A DNA stretch of 64,000 bases from Marinirhabdus sp963793275 (GCA_963793275.1 CAWBZL010000003.1:496001-560000); one strand, 5' to 3'. Positions 50,245 through 59,479 are shown, counted from the stretch's first letter. Numbers and translations: made by a program. The notes: generated from the sequence alone by a model not told the origin.

Positions 50245-50631
50245 TTATATAATTGAAACTGGTTTTTTTGTATCACCAATAGCAACAAATGTAAAATAAC
50301 CTGTTACAACCTTATCTCTCTTACTGCTATACATATCTTCCATAAAAATATCTACCCGCACTACACAACTCGTTTTTCCAACAGTGTCTACTCTGGCAAT
50401 GAGCTCAACAATGGAACCTTCTGGTATAGGTTTAGTGAAGTTTATTTTATCTGTAGATACAGTTACCACTTTTTTTCTGCTGAAGCGTGTTGCACATATA
50501 AATGCTGCCTCATCCATCATATGCAGTGTAGTTCCTCCAAAAAGGGTGTCGTAGTGGTTGGTTGTATTAGGAAATACGGCTTTAAAGATTCGGGTTTCAG
50601 ATTGGTCTTTAAGTAATTCTATATTTTGCAT
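50245..50631 (-). CDS. Acyl-CoA thioesterase (hotdog fold, YciA/BFIT type)
   Basis: 128 aa. Hotdog-fold landmarks: FPNTTNHYDTLFGGTTLHMMDEAA (~20-42) with the N-x-x-x-x-LFGG and catalytic Asp pattern, then VVTVSTDKINFTKPIPEGS (~55-73) and a C-terminal FTFVAIG strand. It hydrolyses acyl-CoA to free acid and CoA. It is near the storage-lipid genes but on the other strand and separated by the TrkA-C gene, 36 nt upstream of which it ends; a functional link is possible but not shown. Confidence 0.92.
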   Translation of the reverse strand: MQNIELLKDQSETRIFKAVFPNTTNHYDTLFGGTTLHMMDEAAFICATRFSRKKVVTVSTDKINFTKPIPEGSIVELIARVDTVGKTSCVVRVDIFMEDMYSSKRDKVVTGYFTFVAIGDTKKPVSII

Positions 50632-50753
50632 GATGTAAATTTACGATATACTCTATTCAATATACGACGGAGTTTACCTATTGTTTTTTTTAGCTGTTTT
50701 CATGGAAACTACCGTAACAGCCAGAAATCCAGAGTACTTCTTATATAGTGGAT

Positions 50754-51025
50754 TTATTTTTTCTCTAAATTTAGATTTACTTCGGTAAGTGATTTAAAAA
50801 AGTATGGCATTTTGTCCGCTTCTTCTTCAAGAATTTTTAATCTTTTGATAAAATCTTCTGTGGATTTTTCTCCTTGAGTTGCTCAGTAGTTACCTTCAAC
50901 AGTGCCAAAACTTTTTATTAATTGATTTTAAAGGATTAATAACCCTTGTGAATTTGGCAGGAATTCGCAAAATTGCTAAACGCCTACAGAAAAGATCTTG
51001 TTCTTTTTTGAATACTAGTTTTATA
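50754..51025 (-). pseudogene. Eroded remnant of an unidentified gene
   Basis: Reading leftwards, a protein-like frame (LVFKKEQDLFCRRLAILRI and INPLKSINKK) changes to another frame at about 50915, continues as FGTVEGNY, meets a TGA at 50885-50883, and proceeds ATQGEKSTEDFIKRLKILEE, ADKMPYFFKSLTEVNLNL to a TAA at 50754. The composition (EEEADKMPYF, TEDFIKRLK) looks like real protein. At least one frameshift and one nonsense change, and no start codon, mark it as a relic. Family unknown. The rest of 50632-51160 holds nothing else that I can support. Confidence 0.5.
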
Positions 51026-51160
51026 AAATGTAGAATTTGAGACGGAAAGTTGTTTTAAAATTACAAAATATGCCTAAGATTCTATTACACCGTGATTCAT
51101 ACTTTCAAATAGGGCTACGTTATATTGTAAATCGTACCACGTAGATTGTAAATTGAATAG

Positions 51161-51168
51161 TACCTTTG
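51161..51168 (+). promoter_or_regulatory. -7 promoter element of the nitroreductase gene
   Basis: TACCTTTG matches TAnnTTTG and ends 18 nt before the ATG at 51187. Confidence 0.55.
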
Positions 51169-51186
51169 CCATTCAAAATTACACAA

Positions 51187-51843
51187 ATGAGTTCCGAAAC
51201 TATCCAAAAGCTCCAATGGCGTTATGCGACCAAAAAGTTTGATACTTCCAAAATACTTTCAGTAGAGAAAATAAATATTCTAAAAGAGGCTTTTAATTTA
51301 ACGGCTACTTCCTACGGACTGCAACCCCTTAAAATGGTTTGTATCAAGAATAAAGAAGTTCAAAAACAACTGGTTCCTTTTACGATGGAGCAACAACAAG
51401 TCGCAGATGCTTCACACGTGTTAGTTTTATGTGTTGAGACTGAAATGACTGCAACGTTTATTGAAACCTATTTCAATAGAGTAGTGGCGATACGTAACAC
51501 ACCAAAGGCAATTTTACAGCCCTTTGAAAAATTCTTGAAGGATAGTTTCGCTGAAAAAGAGGTCGCAGATGTACAGCAATGGATGGAAAAACAAGCGTAC
51601 ATCTCTTTGGGTAATTTATTGACCGTATGCGCTCTGGAAAAAATAGACGCCTGCCCCATTGAAGGTTTCGAACCCGAAAAATACGACGATTTTCTTCAGC
51701 TTACACAAAAGAACCTGCGCTCGGTATTAGTACTGGCAGTTGGTTACAGAGCTGAAGACGATATGTTCGCCGACTTTAAAAAAGTACGAAGAGGCGTGGA
51801 TGAGGTGGTAATTGATTTGTTAAATAGCGAAGTAACAACTTAG
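51187..51843 (+). CDS. NAD(P)H-dependent nitroreductase-family oxidoreductase
   Basis: 218 aa from the ATG at 51187; seven upstream codons are open but overlap the promoter box. Flavin-binding nitroreductase fold: WRYATKKFDTSK (~10-21), a TATSYGLQPLKMVCI segment (~38-53) that contacts FMN, and the C-terminal LVLAVGYRAEDD and RRGVDEVV. Family members reduce nitroaromatics and quinones; the closest named group is NfsB-like. Stand-alone gene, convergent with the phosphatase gene. Confidence 0.9.
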   Translation: MSSETIQKLQWRYATKKFDTSKILSVEKINILKEAFNLTATSYGLQPLKMVCIKNKEVQKQLVPFTMEQQQVADASHVLVLCVETEMTATFIETYFNRVVAIRNTPKAILQPFEKFLKDSFAEKEVADVQQWMEKQAYISLGNLLTVCALEKIDACPIEGFEPEKYDDFLQLTQKNLRSVLVLAVGYRAEDDMFADFKKVRRGVDEVVIDLLNSEVTT

Positions 51844-51881
51844 TTATTTGAAGAGATACTCGTAATTTTCAAGTTGCTCGG

Positions 51882-52403
51882 CTACTGCATTTCAACTTTT
51901 TCTATTTCGACTGTGGGATCCATTTTTTCTGAAACCACTACTTTATACAGCATCCCATTTTCAGTATCGCTAATAGACTGATACCTTGTCTCTCCTAAAA
52001 TAGTATTTACAAACGCTGGCGTTGTATTGCTATGCCCTACCACTAATACCGTTTTCCCTTTCGTTGCTTCCTGAAATTGGTTGTCGTATAAATTATCTGT
52101 ATAATATAACTGAACAGATAGCGATTTGCTCTTTGCAGTAGGCGTTGCTGTTTGCTTCGTACGATTATAGTCTGTGCTATAAACAGCGTCCAGGGGTATT
52201 TCATTAAAATGCGTGGCCCAAAATGTAGCTCTTTCATTTCCCTTTGCGGTAAGTCCGGGATCATCTGCCGTGGTTCTGTCTTTTTCGGCGTGACGTATTA
52301 GGTAATATGTTGTGGTAATACCAGTTTCTGATAGCTTTTCGTCTTTTTTATCATTTCCGCAGGAAAATAAGATAATGGTAACGAGTAATAATACATAACG
52401 CAT
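51882..52403 (-). CDS. Histidine phosphatase superfamily lipoprotein
   Basis: 173 aa from the ATG at 52403, which gives a lipoprotein signal (VTIILFSC lipobox, Cys about residue 15). The branch-1 histidine phosphatase motif RHAEKDR (~42-48) begins the domain and GHSNTTPA (~120) provides the second catalytic His. Small SixA-like members dephosphorylate phosphohistidine or small phosphoesters; the envelope location here suggests a phosphoester scavenger. The longer open frame upstream would destroy the signal sequence. Confidence 0.88.
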   Translation of the reverse strand: MRYVLLLVTIILFSCGNDKKDEKLSETGITTTYYLIRHAEKDRTTADDPGLTAKGNERATFWATHFNEIPLDAVYSTDYNRTKQTATPTAKSKSLSVQLYYTDNLYDNQFQEATKGKTVLVVGHSNTTPAFVNTILGETRYQSISDTENGMLYKVVVSEKMDPTVEIEKVEMQ

Positions 52404-52563
52404 AGGTGTGTGTTTAAAGTTGAAAAATAACACTTTTTAAGAGAAGTTAATAAAACAATAACGTTTAATACAAACTCTTTGGGAATGCCTTAATACATAG
52501 GCCCTTGATACGTTGTATCTTTATAATAATAAAAATAAGTACTAACATTAAATAAATAAAGCT

Positions 52564-52749
52564 ATGAATTCAACAGAATTAAAAGGAAAGTGGAAACAAC
52601 TAAAAGGAAACGCTAAACAACAATACGGCGTTACATTTAATGACGATGAAGCTTTCAGCGAAGGAAAATACGAAGAAATGGTAGGTAAAATCCAGGAAAA
52701 ATCCGGAAAGACCAAAGAAGAAGTTAAGAAAGAAATTTCTAGCTGGTAG
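52564..52749 (+). CDS. CsbD family stress-associated protein
   Basis: 61 aa; small, charged and helical with the family pattern LKGKWKQLKGNAKQQYG, then DDEAFSEGKYEEMVGKIQEK and GKTKEEVKKEI. CsbD-like proteins are induced by general stress in many bacteria, and their molecular role is unknown. TATCTTTA at about 52515 resembles a -7 box, and a terminator closes the gene. Confidence 0.93.
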   Translation: MNSTELKGKWKQLKGNAKQQYGVTFNDDEAFSEGKYEEMVGKIQEKSGKTKEEVKKEISSW

Positions 52750-52783
52750 TATTTAAAATTAAATATTGCAATGAAAAAGGGAA

Positions 52784-52813
52784 GGACCGTTCTGAAAAGA
52801 ACGGTCCGTTCTA
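52784..52813 (+). terminator. Terminator after csbD
   Basis: GGACCGTTCT (52784-52793) and AGAACGGTCC (52798-52807) form a perfect 10-bp stem with a GAAA tetraloop; T-rich sequence follows after a few bases. Confidence 0.85.
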
Positions 52814-52817
52814 TTTT

Positions 52818-52952
52818 TTATAAAACTGAAATTGCAGTTATCGTAGAATAGCTCATTACAAGCAAGGTAATTGCTGCTATATAAATAGCCAAAGCTTTAT
52901 TACGGGTCTGTTTAATTTGTTTTGTTACATAGTTTTGATCGTGAGTTCTCAT
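52818..52952 (-). CDS. Possible small single-helix membrane protein
   Basis: 44 aa from the ATG at 52952 (a longer 61-aa version from 53003 is open). A charged N terminus (MRTHDQNYVTKQIKQTRNK) is followed by one transmembrane helix (ALAIYIAAITLLVMSYSTI). Small proteins of this layout are common in the family but rarely characterised. Without comparison it could still be spurious. Confidence 0.4.
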   Translation of the reverse strand: MRTHDQNYVTKQIKQTRNKALAIYIAAITLLVMSYSTITAISVL

Positions 52953-53027
52953 AACGGTTCGATTTAAAGATTGATATACAAGTAAGACGACCAGGTGGCT
53001 CATTTTGTTACAGCTGACTGAGAAAAA

Positions 53028-54773
53028 TTAATTGGCTAAGCTATAATTAAAAAAACCTATAAGCATTTCGTCCCTGCTTTGAATACCAAATCCTAGCTCT
53101 TTAGAAGGATCCGGATTTAATGGGTTTTGTACCGTATTGTCATACACTCCTTCTACAAAAATAACCGAGCCCTTTGGAGCGAAAACGGGTTCTTTCATCT
53201 CATAAATCCATTGCCAGTCTATATTAAAATCCGGCACAGAAATAAGCTGTATAGTAGTCGCATCAGGTTTCAATAAAGACATTTTAATTGCTTTTCCCCT
53301 ATAGTGCATATGTGGCATAAGATTATGGATATAAATATCTTCTAAAATGGTATCTCTGGCCTCAATTTTTACACCTGCTGCGTGTGGCGGGATTTTAAAG
53401 GTAACATTTGCAGGAGCAAGTGGATACAATAATTTTTCTGGTTCGGAAGTATGGTAGTAAAAACCAATTTTAGTTTGGTCTGTTGCTACTTTACCCATTG
53501 GAGCGTAGTGCAATTGTATTTTTACTGTTTCACCCTTTTTTAAAAGAATTCCTGTGCCTTCTGGAAAGAACGTGGATTGACTGGCGCCTGCTCCCAAAGC
53601 TATAAAATTGTCTGTAAGGCTTCTAAGTTTTCTATCTACAATGGGACTTGATGTAGCTAGATCATTGTGCAAAAGTACAACGTGATGTAATAATTTGGGG
53701 TTGCCAGGAACAATCTCAATTCCGCTTAGCCACGTGTCTTCGGTTAAGTCAAGATCGAAAGTTTGATAACGATAGGGAATTTTTTTGGAAGCAGGAATAG
53801 TTTCTTCCTCCAGTGTAATTATTTTGTCTGGAGTTCCTCCTTGCCAGATTATACTGGGGTAAACAATAGATTGCAGTGTATCTTTTCCCGTCCCGGGTTT
53901 CATTCCCTGGTCAATCCAGCGAATTATCTTACGTGCATTACTATCTGCCAAAGAAAAATCGTGCTTAAAATCACCAATGGTCGGGTCTGCTTTCCAGGGT
54001 GGCATTCGTTTGCTTAGTAGTACTTCCTTTATCATTGCAGACCATCCCACTACTGTTTGGTAATCTTTCATCTCCCACGGAGCCCGACCGCCATCTCTGT
54101 GACATTGCACACAATTGCTGGCAAGAATTGGAGCAATATGGTCACTATAATTAAAAGTGATATCTTTTTCTATTGAAGAGAGCCTTGTTACGGTGCAACC
54201 TCTGGTAATTTCTTTTTTGGTTCTTATTGGTTTTTCGGTAAGAATAGCGTCTAATGCGTCTTGTAAGTATGTTTCTGAAGCAATATCCTTCTGTACTTCA
54301 TAATCCAATCTATTATTTACAGGGCCTCTGTAGAGTATTTCACGCGTAGTGGGGTGGAGGACAATCGCTTCGGCAGTACTGGTAATATCCATGGCATCTG
54401 CCAATAGTTGGCCATTATCAACCAGAACAGGTGTTATAAAATTGAATTCTTTTGCTTCGGAAATGATTTCAGCACGATCATCCTGAATGTTGCTGTTAAT
54501 CATAAAAAACTGAAACCCTTTTGCTGAATAACTTTCAACTATAGCATTAAAATCTGTTAAACCATTTCTTACAATAGGACACCCGTTTCCCTGCACCCAG
54601 AGGACAATTGCTTTCTTGTTATTATAGGTAGAAAATCTATGAAACCCTCCGTTAGCATCGTACAGCGCAAAATCATTTTTACGACTGTCCGGAACAGCAG
54701 TAGGCTCATTTTTACAACTGGTAGCCAGTAAAAATAAGACCAAATATACCAGAAAATTTACTGAAAGTTTCAT
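53028..54773 (-). CDS. Redoxin - cytochrome c - copper monooxygenase-like fusion lipoprotein
   Basis: 581 aa from the ATG at 54773, which opens a lipoprotein signal (LLATSC). Region ~35-190: thioredoxin-like/redoxin domain with a single conserved Cys in NGCPIVRNG. Region ~205-300: a haem-binding NCVQCH (CxxCH, ~217-222) in a domain of the planctomycete-cytochrome type. Region ~330-581: an eight-stranded type II copper, PHM-like fold with LLHHVVLLH (~362) and HNLMPHMHYRG (~483), which supply His ligands, and a C-terminal Met/His region. It probably does redox chemistry in the periplasm or at the outer membrane; substrate unknown. The CxxCH motif requires cytochrome c maturation, and the electrons could come from the redoxin part. 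Confidence 0.85.
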   Translation of the reverse strand: MKLSVNFLVYLVLFLLATSCKNEPTAVPDSRKNDFALYDANGGFHRFSTYNNKKAIVLWVQGNGCPIVRNGLTDFNAIVESYSAKGFQFFMINSNIQDDRAEIISEAKEFNFITPVLVDNGQLLADAMDITSTAEAIVLHPTTREILYRGPVNNRLDYEVQKDIASETYLQDALDAILTEKPIRTKKEITRGCTVTRLSSIEKDITFNYSDHIAPILASNCVQCHRDGGRAPWEMKDYQTVVGWSAMIKEVLLSKRMPPWKADPTIGDFKHDFSLADSNARKIIRWIDQGMKPGTGKDTLQSIVYPSIIWQGGTPDKIITLEEETIPASKKIPYRYQTFDLDLTEDTWLSGIEIVPGNPKLLHHVVLLHNDLATSSPIVDRKLRSLTDNFIALGAGASQSTFFPEGTGILLKKGETVKIQLHYAPMGKVATDQTKIGFYYHTSEPEKLLYPLAPANVTFKIPPHAAGVKIEARDTILEDIYIHNLMPHMHYRGKAIKMSLLKPDATTIQLISVPDFNIDWQWIYEMKEPVFAPKGSVIFVEGVYDNTVQNPLNPDPSKELGFGIQSRDEMLIGFFNYSLAN

Positions 54774-54815
54774 CGGTACGAAAGTACGGAATCCTTTGGT
54801 TTTAGCATAAAAAAA

Positions 54816-54843
54816 CCACCCGCACTTAGTATAGCACGGGTGG
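54816..54843 (-). terminator. Terminator of clpB
   Basis: CCACCCG (54816-54822) pairs with CGGGTGG (54837-54843); A residues to the left become a U-run on the minus strand. A second hairpin, AATAGGC/GCCTATT (54890-54910), lies between it and clpB. Confidence 0.7.
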
Positions 54844-54941
54844 ACTAACCAACCAAATAATGAGGCTTTGTTGAAGTATCTCACGCTTCAATAGGCAGCC
54901 TCAGCCTATTTTTTTATAGTATTGGGAGTGGTCGAAAACAT

Positions 54942-57545
54942 TTATGAGTGAACCAAATCTCCCTGATTTCTAAAAACCAATTCGTTATTAAAACTATCCA
55001 GGAGTATAATACTTTCCGTCGTGATCTTACCCGCCAGGATCTCCTTAGACAACTGGTTTAGCACTTCTTTTTGAATCACCCTCTTTACAGGACGGGCTCC
55101 AAACTGCGGATCATATCCTTTTGCTGAAAGATAATTAATAGCCTCATCTGTAGCGTCTAATGTGATGTTTTGCTTAGACAACATTTTTGTCAAACCTTTC
55201 AGTTGAAGGCCCACAATTTCAGTAATATTTTCCTTATTCAAAGGTGTGAACATAACGATATCATCTATCCTGTTCAGAAATTCCGGACGTACCATCTGCT
55301 TTAATAAGCCAAGCACTTCTACTTTGGCAGCTTCCATAGCGGTATCAGGATCTTTTACAGTTTCAAACTTTTGCTGAATGATATCACTTCCCATATTGCT
55401 GGTCATAATAATAATCGCATTTTTGAAATCGGCTGTTCTTCCTTTATTATCTGTTAAACGCCCTTCATCCAGTACCTGCAATAAAATGTTGAAGGTATCC
55501 GGATGTGCTTTTTCAATTTCATCCAGTAAAACTACAGAATAGGGTTTTCTTCGAACAGCTTCTGTAAGCTGTCCGCCTTCGTCATATCCCACATATCCCG
55601 GAGGTGCTCCCACCAGTCTACTCACACTGTGACGCTCCTGATATTCGCTCATATCTATACGCGTCATCGCATTTTCATCATCAAATAAATAGGCAGCCAG
55701 CGCTTTTGCCAATTCGGTTTTACCTACCCCCGTGGTTCCTAAAAATAAGAAACTACCAATGGGCTTTTTCTGGTCTTGTAAGCCAGCGCGACTTCTTCTA
55801 ATGGCATCACTCACGGCTACAATAGCTTCTTCCTGTCCTACGACGCGTTTGTGTAATTCTTTTTCCAGTTTCAGTAATTTTTCACGATCGCTTTGTAGCA
55901 TTTTGGTTACGGGGATACCAGTCCATTTTGCTACTACTTCGGCAATATCTTCGTTTGTTACTTCTTCCTTAATCAAAGAATGTTCACTTTGGTTTTCGGC
56001 CAGCTCACTTTCTAGTTTCACTAACTTTTCCTGTGCTTCTTTTATTTTTCCGTAGCGAATTTCGGCCACTTTCCCAAAATCTCCATCACGTTCGGCACGT
56101 TCGGCTTCTATTTTATAATCTTCAATTTCGGTTTTGTACTGCTGAATGTTTTCAACAACTTCTTTTTCACTCTTCCATTTAGCATTCAACTCGTTACGTT
56201 CCTCTTTTAAATTGGCAAGATCGCTTCGTAAGCTTTTAAGCTTTACTTCATCTTTTTCACGCTTAATGGCTTCAATCTCAATTTCCAGCTGCATTACTTT
56301 TCGGTCTAGCACGTCCAATTCTTCCGGTTTGGAGTTGATTTCCATACGTAATTTACTGGCAGCCTCGTCCATTAAATCGATAGCTTTATCTGGTAAAAAC
56401 CTGTTGGTGATATAGCGTTGCGACAATTCTACAGCAGCAATTATGGCTTCATCTTTAATACGTACTTTATGATGTGTCTCATACTTTTCCTTAATTCCTC
56501 TTAGGATAGAAATTGCACTTTCGGTATCCGGCTCGTTTACCTGCACCCGCTGAAAACGACGTTCTAATGCTTTGTCTTTTTCAAAATATTTTTGGTATTC
56601 GTCCAAGGTTGTTGCGCCAATAGCTCGTAATTCGCCACGCGCCAAAGCAGGCTTTAAAATATTTGCAGCATCCATAGCTCCTTGTCCACCACCAGCACCA
56701 ACCAGCGTGTGGATCTCATCAATAAACAGGACTATGTCTCCACCGCTGCCTGTTACTTCTTTGATAACCGATTTTAAGCGCTCTTCAAATTCTCCTTTGT
56801 ATTTAGCTCCTGCGATAAGGGCGCCCATATCCAGGCTGTAAATCTCTTTGTTTTTTAGGTTTTCGGGTACGTCGCCATCTACAATTCTATGTGCTAAACC
56901 TTCGGCAATAGCCGTTTTACCTGTTCCGGGTTCTCCCACAAGAATTGGATTGTTTTTGGTACGCCGCGTTAAAATTTGAAGGATTCTCCTAATTTCTTCG
57001 TCACGACCAATCACTGGATCCAGCTTGCCTTCTTCGGCTCGCTTATTTAGGTTTATTGCATATTTGTTTAAAGCATTGTAAGTTTCTTCGGCACTTTGCG
57101 ACGTTACATTTTCTCCTCTACGAAGCTCTTCAATAGCACTTTTAAGACCTTTTTCAGTAACTCCCTGATCTTTGAGTGTTTGCGCAATCTGGCTTTTCGA
57201 TTTAAAAATTGCTAACAATAAGTGCTCTATGGCAACATATTCATCGTTCATATTTTTAGCAATAATGCTGGCTTCGGTCACTGTTTTATTTGCTTCACGG
57301 GATAACATAATGTCTCCTCCCGATACTTTTGCGAAGCTTTCCAGCTGCTTATCGAGTACTTGTTGTAACAAGCCTACGTTTACATTCAACTTTTTAAGGA
57401 GAAATGGGGTCACATTTTCGTCAACATCAAAAATAGCCTTTAAAATATGCTCATTTTCTATTTGTTGATGTCCTAAGCCTTGCGCGAGCTGCTGTGCTTG
57501 CTGTATGGCTTCTTGGCTTTTTATGGTAAAATTGTTAAAATTCAT
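54942..57545 (-). CDS. clpB: ATP-dependent disaggregase ClpB
   Basis: 867 aa, normal ClpB length. Clp-N repeats (1-145: MNFNNFTIKSQEAIQQAQ..., IENEHILKAI), NBD1 with Walker A GEPGTGKTA (~200) and Walker B VLFIDEIH, the long coiled-coil middle domain (~400-530) that distinguishes ClpB from ClpA/C, and NBD2 with GTTGVGKTEL (~605) and VVLLDEIEKAH. With DnaK it rescues aggregated proteins after heat or other stress. Two copies of a 15-bp repeat lie in its upstream region and may be heat-shock control sites. Stand-alone gene. Confidence 0.97.
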   Translation of the reverse strand: MNFNNFTIKSQEAIQQAQQLAQGLGHQQIENEHILKAIFDVDENVTPFLLKKLNVNVGLLQQVLDKQLESFAKVSGGDIMLSREANKTVTEASIIAKNMNDEYVAIEHLLLAIFKSKSQIAQTLKDQGVTEKGLKSAIEELRRGENVTSQSAEETYNALNKYAINLNKRAEEGKLDPVIGRDEEIRRILQILTRRTKNNPILVGEPGTGKTAIAEGLAHRIVDGDVPENLKNKEIYSLDMGALIAGAKYKGEFEERLKSVIKEVTGSGGDIVLFIDEIHTLVGAGGGQGAMDAANILKPALARGELRAIGATTLDEYQKYFEKDKALERRFQRVQVNEPDTESAISILRGIKEKYETHHKVRIKDEAIIAAVELSQRYITNRFLPDKAIDLMDEAASKLRMEINSKPEELDVLDRKVMQLEIEIEAIKREKDEVKLKSLRSDLANLKEERNELNAKWKSEKEVVENIQQYKTEIEDYKIEAERAERDGDFGKVAEIRYGKIKEAQEKLVKLESELAENQSEHSLIKEEVTNEDIAEVVAKWTGIPVTKMLQSDREKLLKLEKELHKRVVGQEEAIVAVSDAIRRSRAGLQDQKKPIGSFLFLGTTGVGKTELAKALAAYLFDDENAMTRIDMSEYQERHSVSRLVGAPPGYVGYDEGGQLTEAVRRKPYSVVLLDEIEKAHPDTFNILLQVLDEGRLTDNKGRTADFKNAIIIMTSNMGSDIIQQKFETVKDPDTAMEAAKVEVLGLLKQMVRPEFLNRIDDIVMFTPLNKENITEIVGLQLKGLTKMLSKQNITLDATDEAINYLSAKGYDPQFGARPVKRVIQKEVLNQLSKEILAGKITTESIILLDSFNNELVFRNQGDLVHS

Positions 57546-57566
57546 ATTATTTATTTAGCCACTTTC

Positions 57567-57616
57567 GTAGCACTATTATATATATTGTTATTTCGCTTTT
57601 TGTAGCACTATTATAT
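57567..57616. repeat. 15-bp direct repeat upstream of clpB
   Basis: GTAGCACTATTATAT occurs at 57567-57581 and 57602-57616, 35 bp apart, 22-71 bp upstream of the clpB start. In clpB orientation each copy reads ATATAATAGTGCTAC. The rest of the 243-nt gap to ytxJ has no other clear structure. Confidence 0.65.
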
Positions 57617-57788
57617 TTTCTATTCCAATAACATATTTCAAATACTAAACCAATTTAAAGTTAAGACAAAATGTCTGTTTTATTGTGATTTTTAACAGAC
57701 ATTATGACGGTGATTGCAACCGTTATGATTTCTTTGAGACCGTTGTATTTCAACTTGTTGTATTTTTAAACAAATTTAAAATGAAGCT

Positions 57789-58184
57789 ATGGGACTATTC
57801 AGTAAATTAAAGAAAACGCAAAGAGATATTGTAAAAGAAGAACTAGTGGAAACGCCGTGGCATGTGCTTTCTGAAATGAAGCAGCTAGAAGAAATAGTGG
57901 AGCAGTCAAAAACTATTCCTATAGCCATCTTTAAGCATTCCACGACCTGTGGAATTAGTAAAATGGCACTACGCAATTTTGAGAGAAGTTACACGCTAAC
58001 CGATGAACAAATGAAATTATATTATCTGGACTTAAAGGCACATCGTGATGTTTCGGACGAAGTAGGGTATAAATTTCAAGTGATCCATCAAAGTCCGCAA
58101 TTGATTGTTGTAAAGAATGGTGTTGCTGTTGCAGATGCCTCCCATCATAGCATACAAGCAGGCGAACTTCGTAATTTTATATAA
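57789..58184 (+). CDS. ytxJ: YtxJ-type monothiol bacilliredoxin
   Basis: 131 aa. Thioredoxin-fold protein with the active sequence HSTTCGIS (Cys about residue 55) followed by KMALRNFE, then a conserved VIHQSPQLIVVKNG (cis-Pro loop) and a C-terminal HHSIQAGELR. The family removes bacillithiol from S-bacillithiolated proteins, consistent with bacillithiol being the low-molecular thiol of many Flavobacteriaceae. Divergent from clpB. Confidence 0.9.
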   Translation: MGLFSKLKKTQRDIVKEELVETPWHVLSEMKQLEEIVEQSKTIPIAIFKHSTTCGISKMALRNFERSYTLTDEQMKLYYLDLKAHRDVSDEVGYKFQVIHQSPQLIVVKNGVAVADASHHSIQAGELRNFI

Positions 58185-58187
58185 ATT

Positions 58188-58225
58188 AAAATGCTCATTT
58201 TCATTGGTATGAAAATGAGCATTTT
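58188..58225. terminator. Bidirectional terminator
   Basis: AAAATGCTCATTTTC and GAAAATGAGCATTTT form a perfect 15-bp stem around an 8-nt loop, between the convergent ytxJ and lipoprotein genes. Confidence 0.9.
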
Positions 58226-58243
58226 TACTTAGGTGTAGTTGCA

Positions 58244-59428
58244 CTACCTAAAACTATTATCCTTCAAAATTTCTTTTAATCTTCCCTTAATATCATCTCC
58301 GGCATCCAATAACATTTGGGCATTATCCGGAAATGGAATAAATCCGTTTCGGATTAGTATTTTATCTTCATCGGTTAGGGCCTCTTCATCGCCGCGGTAT
58401 TTTGCGAAGACGTTTTCAAAAATAAATTCGGTAGCCAAAGGATGTTTGTCTATGTTCCGGCCACCTTGTAAATCTCTGTAAATTACATCGCCACCTACTA
58501 AAATAGATTTTGTTTGCACGGTGTGTGTCACTCTTGCTGTAACCGTTTTAAAAACATCTATTTTAATAAAATTTCCATCTTTGTCTTTTATTTTATTACC
58601 CAATCGGTCTACTTTGTATTTCCAGCCGTCTTTTATTTCTTTAGTCCGGCGGAATTCCTTTTCTGAAATTCGCTCCGGAGCTATTCCAATTTCTCTGAAA
58701 TTAAGCAAAATCCCAAAGTTATACTGAATGTCCCGCTGTCTTTCGTTATGATATTCGGTCCAGAAATCGTCTAATCGATATGTGTTAAAATCCAGCAATT
58801 CTCGTTCCAGTCTTCTTGGAATAAGAATCTGGCTTCGGTTATTGAGTGTTACCAGGACAAAATCGGTTCCGTAAGAATGCGCGTCTTCCAGGAGTTTGTC
58901 TACATCCTTATAATTGGATTGTAATTGTTTTAACTCACTCAATACGCTGTGCGCATCTCTATACGCAATGGTATTATTTCTTGCCATTAGGTCTTTTCCT
59001 TCAGTATATAATGAGTTGGCAAATTTTGTTCTGGCATTCGAAAGTTGCTGAGAATAATTAACCATCGGAAAATTGGCGTCGAAACCTGTTTCTACGTTAC
59101 GCAAAGGCAGTAACGGTCTTATGAGTTCCTGGCGATTATCTAAGCGGTTGTAAATGTAATACAGTTCACGTACAGCTTCCGGAGACGTATTGTTTTGGAT
59201 TGTAGAGATACGTCGGTTATCTCTAGAAACTGCTTTCGCATAGGCCTCTTCCAGTAGGATGATATGCTCTTGAATTTGTTTGTTATATCTATCGTTACCA
59301 ATTTTTTTTACAGCAAGCTCAATTGCCTGATCGTAATTTCCTTTCAGTAAAAACTTCTGGTTACGTTTTACGCTGTTACATCCTGCAAATGCAACTGCAA
59401 TGACGAGTAGGAGTAGTGCTTTGTTCAT
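58244..59428 (-). CDS. Conserved lipoprotein of unknown function
   Basis: 394 aa. Lipoprotein signal (VAFAGC lipobox, Cys17). The N-terminal half is helical with TPR-like spacing (FLLKGNYDQAIELAVKKIG, LLEEAYAKAV, ELYYIYNRLDNRQELIRPL). The C-terminal half is mixed and contains a repeated-charge strand region (DGWKYKVDRLGNKIKDKDGN, TVTARVTHTVQTKS). No enzyme motif. Typical of Bacteroidota envelope proteins but not assignable. Convergent with ytxJ. Confidence 0.75.
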   Translation of the reverse strand: MNKALLLLVIAVAFAGCNSVKRNQKFLLKGNYDQAIELAVKKIGNDRYNKQIQEHIILLEEAYAKAVSRDNRRISTIQNNTSPEAVRELYYIYNRLDNRQELIRPLLPLRNVETGFDANFPMVNYSQQLSNARTKFANSLYTEGKDLMARNNTIAYRDAHSVLSELKQLQSNYKDVDKLLEDAHSYGTDFVLVTLNNRSQILIPRRLERELLDFNTYRLDDFWTEYHNERQRDIQYNFGILLNFREIGIAPERISEKEFRRTKEIKDGWKYKVDRLGNKIKDKDGNFIKIDVFKTVTARVTHTVQTKSILVGGDVIYRDLQGGRNIDKHPLATEFIFENVFAKYRGDEEALTDEDKILIRNGFIPFPDNAQMLLDAGDDIKGRLKEILKDNSFR

Positions 59429-59479
59429 AACTGTACTGTTTTGGTTATGCTATTGAAATTACAATTGCTGTGCCAAAAC

